Source: Chalara sp. BL73
Taxonomy: Eukaryota > Ascomycota > Leotiomycetes > Helotiales
Assembly: GCA_918026815.1 (NCBI GenBank)
Contig: CAKJVC010000097.1
Coordinates: 124,001 to 188,000 of the forward strand
Reading direction: 5' to 3'
Length of the DNA: 64,000 nucleotides
A model generated the notes under the pieces. It was not told the origin of the DNA. It made no database searches and saw nothing but the letters and a program-made list of their open reading frames with translations. A program made the position numbers and the translations under genes. The stretch's first letter is position 1; every line of letters starts with the position of its first letter. Positions 37,301 to 47,640 of the stretch are shown one piece after another.

Positions 37301-37863
37301 CCTTCCCCCTTTTCGCGGTTTGAAATAGCGCCTTAAGTCGATTTTGCGTGCGGTTTGGTCGCGGAGTCCTTAGGCCATCTGGTTCAATTATATCCCCAGT
37401 ATATTCGTCGTCTCTATCATCCCAATCTCTGTGGTCCCCTCTCTCTGTTCGATGGCCTTGGCTGTCAAGACGCGCTTGCGCACAATTTACGTTTCTGGCT
37501 CGCGTTCTCCCCATTCATATCCCGCCCATCCCCGAACCTTCCCTTCATAACACTAGTCGAGTGAATGAATTATAAGATCGTCGCGTCTGCCTAAAACTCC
37601 CTTCTAAAATCCAGGAAAACGGCTGTTGCCCTCTGGTTTCTGCAGGTCTCCAGCACAGCCACAGCACAGCCCCAGCATTGCCTCAATAGCTACGCACACA
37701 ACAAGGCTTGATATGGTGGAAATTCTTTTTGGTTGAATCAAACCCGACCAGTTCATGTTGTTAGGCCCTAATAGAACTTGGTCTACTGTATAAGAATATA
37801 TATTACGACCTCTCGTTGTTTTCTTTGTATATATCCATATCCAAAGGTAACAAAAAGTCAAAA

Positions 37864-38954
37864 ATGTCTGGTATCGACATCCTCACCTTCTTTAACGGCG
37901 CTATTGGACTTGTTACTCGTGGTCGGGGAACCCTCAAAATCCCATACCACCTCTATGAAGAATGGAAATCCCCTAAAGAGATGGAGATTCGAAAATCGTA
38001 TGGTATTCTAGCCACTTACGGGACGAAAATCCTGCTTAACGATGCTTGGATGCTGTTGCATCAGATTGAAACCGATATTTTACCTTCTAATGACCAAGCT
38101 ATACTGGCTTTCAAATCTGCTTATCTGTCAGATTTCGCTATGACTGCTGTAGCTGTAAGCCATCTAATTACTCCACTCTTCGAAACCCATTTCCTTCTTC
38201 AGTGCTTGTATTGAAGTAAAGGCAGGGGGCGATTACGGCCCAAGTAGCCATTACAGCCCTCTCTTTACCATTGACGCCCCGAGTACACTGGATAGTCCAA
38301 GCGACTTACGTTGTAAGTCTTGTATCTGGATGCCTCTCCGTGTACACAGCCTGTATGACGCAAAGGATTTTAGGCAACTTAGTACAAATCGAAGACTTTA
38401 AAGATTGGCTTTCACGGTCCAGGCTGGATACTATCTCCGATAAACTTGTCGATGCAACATACGAACGCTCTTTATATCAGCCAGAAACCATCGAGATAAT
38501 TGTAGAAGACAATCCAGGACTAACTCATACGGTACCTATCCAACAGGACGAAGAAAGGTACCAAGGATCACTGTATGCGGCAATGCTCATCACTGCCCCA
38601 GCTGCCATGCTTAATTATTCCCTCGGCACGCTAATCGCCGGCCTAGGAGCGTATTTTGGATTCATTTGGACGTGGGGCCTTCATGGAGAAGAATCTAATA
38701 GAGATGATAGGAACGTGTTCATCTTCTTCATAGTGTTCACTATGATTTACATGTTTTTGTATGCAGCTCCAAGACAGATGAAGGAAAGGGAGAGAGTGCC
38801 GATTAGACAAAAACGCAGACTCGCAAATGCAATTGCGAAGCGCAGTCGTGGTAGCTCTATTCCTAGTAGGAAGGTAGATGCCAAGGGGCTTGGAACGTCT
38901 CCAAAGCCAAGTCAGCATAGCGCGGAAATTGCAGATAATCGTATGGAAGTGTAG
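37864..38954 (+). CDS. four-helix membrane protein of unknown function
   Basis: Two exons (37864-38154 and 38226-38954) join in phase 0 across a 71-nt intron to 339 residues. The start MSGIDILTFFNGAIGLV is preceded by AAAA, a favourable context. Helices are predicted near residues 95-110 (split by the intron), 115-140 (ATYVVSLVSGCLSVYTA), 225-255 (AAMLITAPAAMLNYSLGTLIA) and 270-300 (NVFIFFIVFTMIYMFLYA). The C-terminal tail is basic (RQMKERERVPIRQKRR) and probably cytoplasmic. The pattern occurs in unnamed fungal membrane proteins, some near NLR or HET genes. No function can be assigned. Confidence 0.75.
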
Positions 38955-39472
38955 TCTAATATCAATTCTAAAACTATCTGTTTAGCCATTAGTTCGAAGT
39001 TTGAACGGTGTAAATAGGAACTGAATAATATTGGTGCATTAATTAAAGCTGATTCAAGGGGTTAGTGGTGTATCACACTCATAATGGTGAAGTTCTCCTT
39101 AGTAATGCATGCGCTAACTGGAATTGGCCACAGCATTGCAAGCAGTATCGTAATAGGGCCTAGATAGGAGAGACGCATCGCCATCTTGCAGGCCGAATAA
39201 ATAGGCTGTTTTTCGTCACGGTAAAACCGACAAAGGTCCGTAGTAGGAAAATAGTCCCTAAATATGGAGTTTAAATATAAAATGTAAAAGGGTAGTTATA
39301 AAGAAATGTAGTTAAAAAATAAGGCCATTTCTGATTAAATCTGGCCCTCCATTGGATTGTGGCTGAGCAATTCGTGTTCTCGAAACGATTACATATGAAT
39401 GGACAAATGATATTGCCCAGTTTATGACGGTTTCGCCAGGAGTCGCTTGCCCAAGTCACTGAAATAGGAGCA

Positions 39473-39667
39473 GTGCTCCAAGTTTGCGCCTATAACGCCG
39501 TAACAAACTATCATGTTTGCACCACGGAAGCAGGGCGTTTCATGATCTGCCTTAATTTCAGTATGCCACAGGGATGTGACGCGTATCTGAACCCAGATGG
39601 GCAGAGGCGTCGATGCTACAGCCCACTGCCGCCTCTTGAATATTATTGTTGCCCACTGGGCAATTGA
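39473..39667 (+). pseudogene. possible fragment of a cysteine-rich secreted protein
   Basis: An open frame of 64 codons contains eight cysteines, spaced as in secreted cysteine-rich domains (VCAY, HVC, MIC, GCDAY, RCYS, YYCC) and ending in a stop. No ATG with a signal peptide can be joined to it. A possible acceptor (AAATAG) lies just upstream at 39466. It may be an exon of a lost gene, or chance. Confidence 0.25.
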
Positions 39668-39782
39668 CAGTAAATTTCTGCTATGAATTTATCCCGAATG
39701 ATTGGTAATATAATCTGGGACTTGCTATGATCACAGGACTCAGAGTGTACCACATGTGAAGAACCTCACAAAATCTTGGGAC

Positions 39783-39847
39783 GATAGTTCGCCCGAAAAG
39801 GGGCACTGGGGGTATTTAGCATATGTGACGTCACAATCATGAAGCCT
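39783..39847 (+). repeat. repeat copy 2 around the palindrome TGACGTCA
   Basis: It aligns with 36831-36893 over about 63 nt: GATAGTTCGCC, TTAGCATATGTGACGTCAC and ATCATGAAGCCT. The sequences beyond diverge. Confidence 0.65.
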
Positions 39848-40400
39848 GCAGTACAAAGTAATTAATTGAATCGTAAACGAAAAAGTTTAGTTTTAGCTCG
39901 AATTTAAACATTTTTTATATAAAAATTATATATTACTCTTTTGTTAGTTACTGTTACGAAGCCAAATCCTTTGACCTGGTATGGCGGTTACTAAGGCGGT
40001 TCTATTACGAGAATACTAGAATGATTGGTATTTAAATCTTCTAGCCAAGTCACCTCCAAACGAAAAAATTGTGAGCTGAATCGTGAGACTCCTTGGCGCT
40101 TATTGTGCATGAGCAGAACCCCCAAGTCAACCTTGCTCAAGGATAAAGCCCTTCATACCCAGAAGCTCATTGCACAGTACCACATAACTGCTCTCTCTAT
40201 CAGCCTAGAAGTCTTACCACGCAGCATTCTTACGAAGCGTCCAACAACGTTCTCTGAAGCAGTCGAGGTCATATTTCATTTGTTGAGTTGTACAGTAGTT
40301 AGTATCTGACACTTCGGGTCTATCAATAAAATACGTCAGACGGCAAGACTGTAGTGCCGAGAAAATTTCGATTGCAAGGGAAGCGCTAGTTCTGAAATTC

Positions 40401-40408
40401 TATAAAGG
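40401..40408 (+). promoter_or_regulatory. TATA-like box of the secreted-protein gene
   Basis: TATAAAGG lies 86 nt before the ATG at 40487 and is followed by a pyrimidine-rich leader. This is a plausible core promoter, judged on sequence alone. Confidence 0.35.
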
Positions 40409-40486
40409 ACTTCAAGTTCTGCCTCTTCCAAATGACATATACCACCACTCGATATCAACTTAATCATATAACCCCTTACGCAAAGT

Positions 40487-40909
40487 ATGTATTTCGTGCC
40501 GGCTGCTACTTTTCTGGCCCTTGCAGCTCTGGCTTACGGCGCCGTCAACGGCCCCTGCTCAAATGTCGACTCCCCAGACAGCATCTGCATTACAACATCC
40601 GCATGTGCTAGTTATGGTGGAAAGAGCGACCCCGGCACTCCAGGTGCATATACCTGTCCAGGCACACCAAGTGATGTGCAGTGCTGTACAATCTACCACC
40701 CCTGCCCTGGGCTCGGTACCGATACGCTTTGCACATGGAATAGCCGATGCACAGGACCATGGGGTGGAGTTATACTTCCCAGTAAGTTGACGGTTTGATT
40801 ATGGGAACGATACCTACTACACTAGGCCTTCGAGCTAACTGGTCGTAATTACGTAGACCCTGTTTGCCCAGGTGGGGATAACTTTGTTTGCTGCGATGTC
40901 GTTAATTGA
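40487..40909 (+). CDS. small cysteine-rich secreted protein, two six-cysteine modules
   Basis: Two exons (40487-40781 and 40857-40909) close in phase to 115 residues. Residues 1-19 are a clear signal peptide (VPAATFLALAALAYG). The mature part has 12 cysteines in two similar modules. Each holds C-x(n)-C-x(5)-C-x(n)-C and ends in a CC pair (DVQCC and NFVCC, the latter after CPGG). Similar paired modules occur at the front of fungal secreted lysozyme-like and cell-wall-acting enzymes. Here they stand alone with no catalytic domain. Size, cysteine content and secretion also fit an effector or antimicrobial-type protein, which is inference. The last 17 codons come from exon 2 and complete the second module. 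Confidence 0.75.
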
Positions 40910-42368
40910 GGTTCGGGTGGACCCGAAATTGGCAACGGTGTTACAAGCACACCACTCGAGCGAAAGTATAATAGGGATCGCTGGAAACCATGCGATGTGG
41001 AGGATCTTGTATATTGGTCGGAATAGCGCATATTTTAAATGAGGGGTTATTCTCACTGCGCATGGATATTTTCCTGAACTGCGATGAATATGATTCGTTG
41101 CTGCCAGTATCAACGCCGTTGGGATCCAAACTGCTTTCCCACGACTAGCCAATATCGTAAAATTGATAGTCATAATCGGGTGAATACTCTAACTCTTCCT
41201 ATCTGCCTTTCCCGTAGTCAAATAGTGTACTAGAAAACTTCAGTGCCCTTGGCATTGTGATGTTCCGAATCTTCTTTCCAATATGCTCGAATTATTTGGC
41301 ATTGAAAAAATGTTCTTCAGTTCTGTGCGGCGGATTAAAGTTGCAAGGCCACGCAACTTTTATTCACTTTAGTAGTTACTCAACACCACTCTTGTTAAAG
41401 CTTCTTGTAAATCGCAAGAAATCCTGGAGAAATTTATAAATGGCAGGCGGAAACGAAGATGAGGAATTGAAGCTTTGTGGCTGGCAATTTGATCTGGCGC
41501 TATAGTGGGTCTAACCTTGCATATATCCATCCAGTATACAAACCACAGCTGTATAGCGTACACTATATCACAAGGTAGGCCCCAACAGGTGCAGTATAGC
41601 TGGCTAATCACGTGCACATAAATAATGACCCGTTAAGTCCGCGAGCGCATTGCATCGAAAAGTTCCGCTTTTGGAACAGCGGTTGAATATATCAGGCGAC
41701 AGCAGACGTTCCCTTCCGCCTTCATGTTTTCCGCGTTTAATTCACTTCTACTGATTCCTTGCCGCGTGAAAAAGGGTAATCGGCGTTATCAGGGCTATGT
41801 TTGCGCGTTTCCACATGTCAAAAACCTGATTCCATCATATGATCTCCAAGTAAGCCTGTCGCACATAGTCAATTTCCTAGTATCAGGGAACACCAGATTG
41901 TTGTCTCGGAGTTCTTATAGCGCGCACTATTTAGCACTACAAATCATTGTTGAAGTTTAGATATAAGCAACAATAGGTTAAGCATATTTATACAAAGAAT
42001 ATTGAATAGCTATAGCGTTGTAGCTTTAGCGCAACCGGATTTTGCTAAGCTTTTATAGAGCTATTACATTCTTAAAACTATTATCAAGTGTTGTCCTGTG
42101 TTCCCCCTATTTCACCCTAATTGAGTTTTGGGTGGAACTAAGGATCCTTGCAAAGCTCTTTTGCTTGCCGATCAATTTCGCTACATCATTTATAGCAGAT
42201 ATGTAGAGACTATGTTTCAGCTATCACGGCTATATTGTATAAACTAGTTTGCTCTACGATCCAAGCTTGATATATTCCCCTCTAGTCTAATATGTAATTT
42301 GTAAATTGTACAACGTTACCCTGAGGACTCGAAGCCTAACCGTAGTTTGCGGTCGGCAATATTATCAT
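40910..42368. other. AT-rich intergenic region
   Basis: Short open frames on both strands have no motif. The stretch 41950-42300 is very AT-rich. I see no gene or clear repeat. Confidence 0.45.
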
Positions 42369-43572
42369 TCAATCATCAACAAGCTCTACCACCCTCCTTG
42401 CAGCTCCCCAGCTGAGCTTATATCCATTACCACCTGCACCATAACAGTGAACGATCTTCAATGGTTTTTCGACTGTTTTAAATCCATCGGATTGAGTCTC
42501 TACAAAGGTAGTGTCCTCCGCCTCTAGTCGGAGACCACTCTTTCGCATGGGCCTTCTTCCCACATTAACTCGGAGTACATTTAATCTTCCTTGGACGCCA
42601 AGTAGTTGGGGATAAAGTTCCGAGACGCGCTCAATTATTCCCCGGGAGGCTTCTTCTGATGGTATAGATGACCTTTCATTAGCATTAGTCGGAATATCTC
42701 TTGCTACAATTCGCATAAGATGAAGATGAATGGCTCAACTTACCAATTTCCTACTTCTTTTGTTCCCCCGATCAATGTTCCGCCATTTAATGGTCTTGGA
42801 ATAATCACCGTTGCATCTCCATCTTCTCTCTGATGTGAAATTGTCTCCTTACATTCATTACTAACAAGCAAGAACTGTCCTCTACTAATGAAGCACTCGG
42901 GATCCGCAAATCCCATTCCAGTAGCATTAACAACTGCTTTGACATCCAGATTCAAATCATTCAGCTCTTTCCTGGCAATAAAAACTGCTTCATGGATGTG
43001 CTGCAATGTGCATTTCACCACCTTCCCGCCTAGAAATTCGAATTGGCGCTGTAACCAGGAAAGATAGACCGGAGAGTTAAGAACCCAGCTTTTGTAACTC
43101 ACGCCCCATTTGATCTTGCCTTCTCCAAAATCAGGCAGGCTGCCGGGGTCCAAAACCCGGAATTCAGGCCAGATACAAAAGCCCGCCTCTTGCCTCAAAT
43201 CTGTGTAGCTCTTATCCGGATTGTCAAAATATTCGATTCCAGTGACGAAAGCAATACCTGCTGAAGCATCATTTTCTGCGATACGTTGCAATTCATAATA
43301 GGTCTCTTTGACAAAACCTTGTTCAATTGCTAATTGAGGGGTTGTGATTGGGATTGGCCGGAAGTGCGCTCCTGCCCACGGAGAGGAATAAGTAGTGGTG
43401 AGATCCTGAGGAGTGTCTCTTGCAAGAACGAGAACATTGAAACCTGCCCGTGCAAGTTGGATAGCGCTGGTGAGACCGAGAACTCCTGCCCTAGCATCCA
43501 GAATTAGCTTGGTAGCAAAGTGTGGGGTGAAAGTGGCTCTTACCCTGCCACGATAACATAACCACTAGGCAT
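42369..43572 (-). CDS. D-amino-acid oxidase-like FAD flavoenzyme, possibly broken
   Basis: The family oxidises D-amino acids to imino acids with FAD, making H2O2, usually in peroxisomes. Exon 1 (43572-43544) and exon 2 (43490-42744) join in phase and give the FAD motif AGAGVLGL, the conserved SSPWAGAHFRP segment, NATGMGFAD and SRGQFLLV. Exon 3 (ending 42369) encodes RVNVGRRPMRKSG and the DAO signature HCYGAGGNGYKLSWG. The join from exon 2 (two bases left over, TG) to the exon 3 reading frame has no canonical acceptor that avoids a stop: CAAG gives TGA, and GTAG shifts the frame. This suggests a one-base frameshift or an unusual splice site. No C-terminal SKL-type signal is present (ends VDD). 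The fold assignment is firm; integrity is not. Confidence 0.72.
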
Positions 43573-44415
43573 TTTCGACAAATTTTGTCAATCTGCTCGG
43601 TCGATTGGAAGATGGGTTGTGAAAATAATGCCAGCTTCGGTGTGGTTTGGTGAATTGCTTGGAAGTAGTCTACAGTCCCAGTGACTCATCGCCTGAGACT
43701 TGGTAAGCTGGAAATATATTCCGCCGAAGCTCGTGACATCGGGAACTGACACAAAACGCAAGAACGAAATTTTCCGAAATCGTACATTAGCAGCCATATC
43801 TAATATCCCTACTCTTTCGCTTCCAGCCATTACTGTAGGTTCTGCCTCAAGTGCCGGCCCTTGGCTATGTACACATTAAGATTGCAGGAGGTGGGCATTA
43901 CGGAGATAGACATTGGATTACTTGTTGCACTACTATCTGATCACACGTGGCCCTACCCTCTGGGAAATGCTACGAAACTTTCTAGAGAAGCCAGAGAGTA
44001 TACCGTATTCCTAGATTGATCATCAAAGCTTCGCATTGACTTGTTTGGACTTCTGGCGGACAAGAATGAAAAAAAGTAGGTTTTGCGGTTGTAGTTCAAT
44101 GTGACTTTCACCTAATTCTTCTACCTACCCCAACTTATGCTACAGTGGCTACATGACAACACACCTGGATTATAGCTGTTTAATTATTCTATCAACTGGA
44201 GAAAAATACGCGTTCCGAGATAACATTTATATGTCATCAATATGCCCCTTGACTAACAATTATGCGCGCAGAGCGAGATACCCTGCTTTCGTCATCTATA
44301 AAAAAAGCGTATATATTTATATGATAATACATATTCTTACACCTATGTCTCTCTCAAATGCCTTTTAACTAGATTGCCCATGAACTTTGACCTTGGTGAA
44401 TTTACAACTTTCCTC
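43573..44415. other. intergenic region, nothing recognised
   Basis: A minus-strand open frame at 43588-43830 overlaps the expected 5' leader of the oxidase gene and has no features of its own. The rest is AT-rich with short frames only. Confidence 0.45.
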
Positions 44416-47400
44416 CTACTTCGGCTCATATTCATCTGAGTTTATATCCTCTTCATCTGAGTCGATATGCTCTTCATCAGAGTTTACATTCTCTTCGTCG
44501 GAGTCTATATGCTCTCCACCGGAGCCTCCATTCTCTTCATCAGAATCTATATCCTCTTGATTGGAGTCTATATACTCTTCCCCAGAGTCTGTATGATCTT
44601 CACCGGAGCCTACATCCTCTTCATCAGAGTCTATATCCTCCCACTTATCATCATTTATTTCCACGACTTCAACATGCGCTGTTTTTGGACTTTCATCTTT
44701 CTCGCTTTGGCCTAGCTGTTGCGTGAACTGAGAGAAGTTTATGGAGTCCTTGAAAATGGGTGATTTGCGTGCGCTCTTTTCATATTCCTTTTTTGCAGGT
44801 GGTAGTCTTACAATGAAGCCGGTTTTATATTTTGGCAACCCCGTGTATTTGTCACTCCAAACGCTATATCGTCGAAACGGAATTTTGGTTCGTGGACGGG
44901 GCCTATCGTTTCCGCGCTGGAGATTCTCTTGCTCCTTATTTCGGACCTCTTTTGCTGCTACTTTTCGCATACGATCATTTAGCAGAAGAGCATCGGTTTG
45001 CCGTAAAACCGCGTCTACAGTGTGGGATACTACTGGGACTTTGTTTGTAGCGTCTGGTCTTTGCTCGATGTGACTAGTGCCAAAACCGTTCATACCAACC
45101 AATGTTGAAGTCTTGGTGACAATAGCATGATCTTTCCCCAAGCTTCCCGGCGCTGAGCCAAGCGCTTTTGACCCGGGGCGAGCACTGGTGCGTGAGTGCT
45201 TAACCTTGCTTTGTTTCTCAGCGTAGTCATGCTTTGTGGGAAGGGCATCGTTTATTGGCTTTAGTTTAAACAGCTCGCCTTTGTCAGCATCCGCAGCGAA
45301 GTTGAATAGAGGTTTCGATGTGTTACCGAAAAGAGGTTTTGATGTGTTACCGAAAAGAGGTTTTGATGTGTTACCGAAAAGAGGTTTTGATGTGTTACCG
45401 AATAGAGACTTCGACGTGTCACCGAAAAGAGGCTTCGATGTATCACCGAAAAGATATTTCGATGTGTCACCGAAAAGAGGTGTCGATGTGCCATTGAATA
45501 TAGGTTTAGATGTGCTACTGAGTATCCCGAGTTTTTGACCTCCATCGTAGCTGCCAGATCTATGCTCTGGGGAAGGATTTTCTGCGTATCTCATAGAGGA
45601 GGACTTGCCATGGGATGAACTGCTATGCAGCTCTGTCCGGCTTGGTGTAAAGTGCATGGAGGTACTGCTGTTTTCAGACTCCTTGATGGAGACTTTTGAA
45701 GGTGTGATTACCACTGCCCCAGGGATATCCTCCCTTTGTTTTTCGATCGGCTTGAAACCAGCTTGGGCGGAACTTCCGCGAACACCTGTAGTTGCGTTCG
45801 AGGTCTGGTTGTTTTGGTCAAATCCCGCTGAGAGTGTACTAGGCGAACCTCCTGAATCTAAAGAAACGATTCAGCCAGGTGAAGTTTGATCCGTAGAGCG
45901 TGAGGTGACGTACCTGTATTTTTGAATGGCGACTTAATTTCTTGTGATCCTAAAGATAACCGGGGCCAAGTTGATCTCACAATATCAAGATTAGCATCAA
46001 CATCGCCTATAGCTGAATTCATTACGTTTTGCTCCTCTGAGATTATGCTCAACGTAGTCGGATGTGGCGCCTTTGGTGATTGTATATATGCACTTGCTAA
46101 TTTGCTTTGATCTGATTCCGTTATTCCCTCTCGTGGTGTGATCTCTTTCTCTGTGGCTGTAATTACTTCCTGAAGAGTAACAACCAGCGGGACAAGGCTT
46201 GGAATATTATGCGAGGCCGGGATGTTCATTGACCTCAGTCGTCTCTCAACTTGATGTACTATGCTAGAGATTTTGGGGTCGTCTTCAAGTCGAAAACGAA
46301 GATCATGGGTTCCAGCATGATGCTGTTCTCGCCACTGATCAATATACTGTGATACTTTTGGCCTGAGAATGTATTGCGCCCAGGCGAAGAGGTTGTCCGT
46401 AATTCGACAAAATTGAATAGCGTCCCAGATTTTGCAAAGGGATCCTTCCCATATACAAATCATTCGCTAAGATAGTTCAGCTTCAGAAAATGGAAACAAA
46501 TATGAAGGCCGCTGCGTCCGCACTCACATGGTCACGTTGATTATCAATAGTGTAGCGTGAGTAAGCAAGCCATATCTTAGTCTCTCCTCCAACACATGTG
46601 ATAGTCACTATGGGCGGAATGTGTTGGTTGTGTTGTTTAACTTTTGCAAACTTAGCTAAGTTCTCTAGTATGCATAAAGCGGCAGAGCCCGCATTTGCTG
46701 CCTGGCAATAGACTTGTGTAGTTGGTGCCGTTTCATTTCCTTCCTTGAATCTCTTCAATTCAACAATCGCCCAAGGGAAGCACAACAAGTTATGTCTTGG
46801 TATGGCACTACGCTCATTGCCTGGTTTTAATCTGTCGGTTAAGTATGATGCAAACCCAGAGGTCACTGCTGAACACAGGCCTTTCCCCGTAAGCCGATAT
46901 AGCGTTTCGATTGTAAAATTCCCGATGAAATTGTCTTTTGCAAAACCATAGCTAGTATATTGCGTTGAATCATAGATCGTATATCCAAAGTAAATATCAG
47001 GTGTTGGAATTGAGGGCAAAGGATAGTATTTATTCAAATTACGAATTGAATGAGCTTCATTCCATTTTACAGTTCCGTCGCACACACTTTTAGTAGATTA
47101 GTGAGTCTGTAAGCAGATTGAATAAGGTCGATCTTACCATGCAATTTGCTTCGCAGACTGAATGTTCAGTATATTATATCTGACCACAAATCAGCTTTTC
47201 CATTCTTTCATTAGAGGCCAGTTGGATTATTCATACCTTTTCGAAACTGGGTAACTTTTTTGCTCAAACACTGTTCGGTTGAGCAGGGCTTGCCATGAAT
47301 TTTCAAGTGATTGATCGAACTGAAGTGTCTGTACTGCATCTGAAATTTTGACTGCCATCATGATGAACTTGCTCTGCGTCTCTAATTCTGAGCTTTCTAT

Positions 47401-47640
47401 ACCTCCGCCACTTTTAAATGCAGAATCCGGAATATCGTTGTGATTATGGCCAGTGTCACGTAGCGCCTGCCGAGTCCGGTCCCGAATGAGGAAAGATTCG
47501 AAGTCTAAAAGGCCTTCTCGTACTATATTCACATGGATTGGCAAGGTTTTGGAATCATAGTTGTAGACGGCACTATCATAAGTAATCCCATGGAGCTTGA
47601 GAACCTCAGGCGCTAGCTTGGGATTCCTGGGAGTTGACAT
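44416..47640 (-). CDS. 999-residue protein: PD-(D/E)XK-like domain, LFG repeats, acidic tail
   Basis: Five exons (47640-47237, 47179-47138, 47086-46528, 46466-45914, 45857-44416) close exactly to 1000 codons with the stop. The second exon is only 42 nt. The N-terminal half resembles unnamed fungal proteins with a restriction-endonuclease-like fold. TPDIYFGY (D at about residue 179) and VELKR (E and K at about 258-260), plus a following helix, fit the D...ExK pattern. The family assignment is inference. Residues about 635-714 are tandem octapeptides of the type KPLFGNTS. The last 90 residues are acidic repeats of the type DSDEEDI. The middle is Ser/Thr-rich. The mixture looks intrinsically disordered outside the N-terminal domain. 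It could act on DNA or bind partners through the repeats. Function is unknown. Confidence 0.78.
44424..44640 (-). repeat. acidic coding repeat at the C-terminus
   Basis: Imperfect 24-30-nt units encode variants of DSDEE followed by two to four variable residues. About eight units are recognisable, all in frame. Both halves of the unit vary, so it is older or faster-changing than the LFG array upstream. Confidence 0.75.
45297..45530 (-). repeat. 24-bp coding minisatellite encoding LFG octapeptides
   Basis: About nine to ten units encode P-L-F-G-(N/D)-T-S-K. Four neighbouring units are almost identical, which points to recent expansion. Units toward both ends are more diverged. Every unit is 24 nt, so the frame is kept. 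The opposite strand is also open through the array, which is a by-product of the period. Confidence 0.9.

Larger units (their letters stand above)
36540..37863. other. repeat-bearing intergenic region
   Basis: No gene was supported. It contains one half of a repeat pair around TGACGTCAC (36831-36893) and a possible LTR beginning TGTCACGG at 37000. A 72-codon arginine-rich minus-strand frame lies at 37296-37514. The last 250 nt should be the promoter of the gene at 37864. Confidence 0.45.
38955..40486. other. intergenic region with repeats and a cysteine-rich fragment
   Basis: It holds the second TGACGTCA repeat copy (39783-39847) and a TGTTACGAAG segment at 39948 that resembles an LTR start. 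A possible cysteine-rich exon lies at 39473-39667. A minus-strand 94-codon-scale frame at 40025-40309 (plus) has no motif. The promoter of the secreted-protein gene lies at the end. Confidence 0.4.

Noticed and set aside
43588..43830. 80-codon minus-strand frame as an extra oxidase exon
   Set aside because: The FAD-binding start MPSGYVIV at 43572 is a natural N-terminus, and the upstream frame does not join it or show motifs.
45236..45545. Open frames on the plus strand and in a second minus frame over the LFG repeats
   Set aside because: They are shadows of the 24-bp period in the 999-residue gene, whose exons close in phase.
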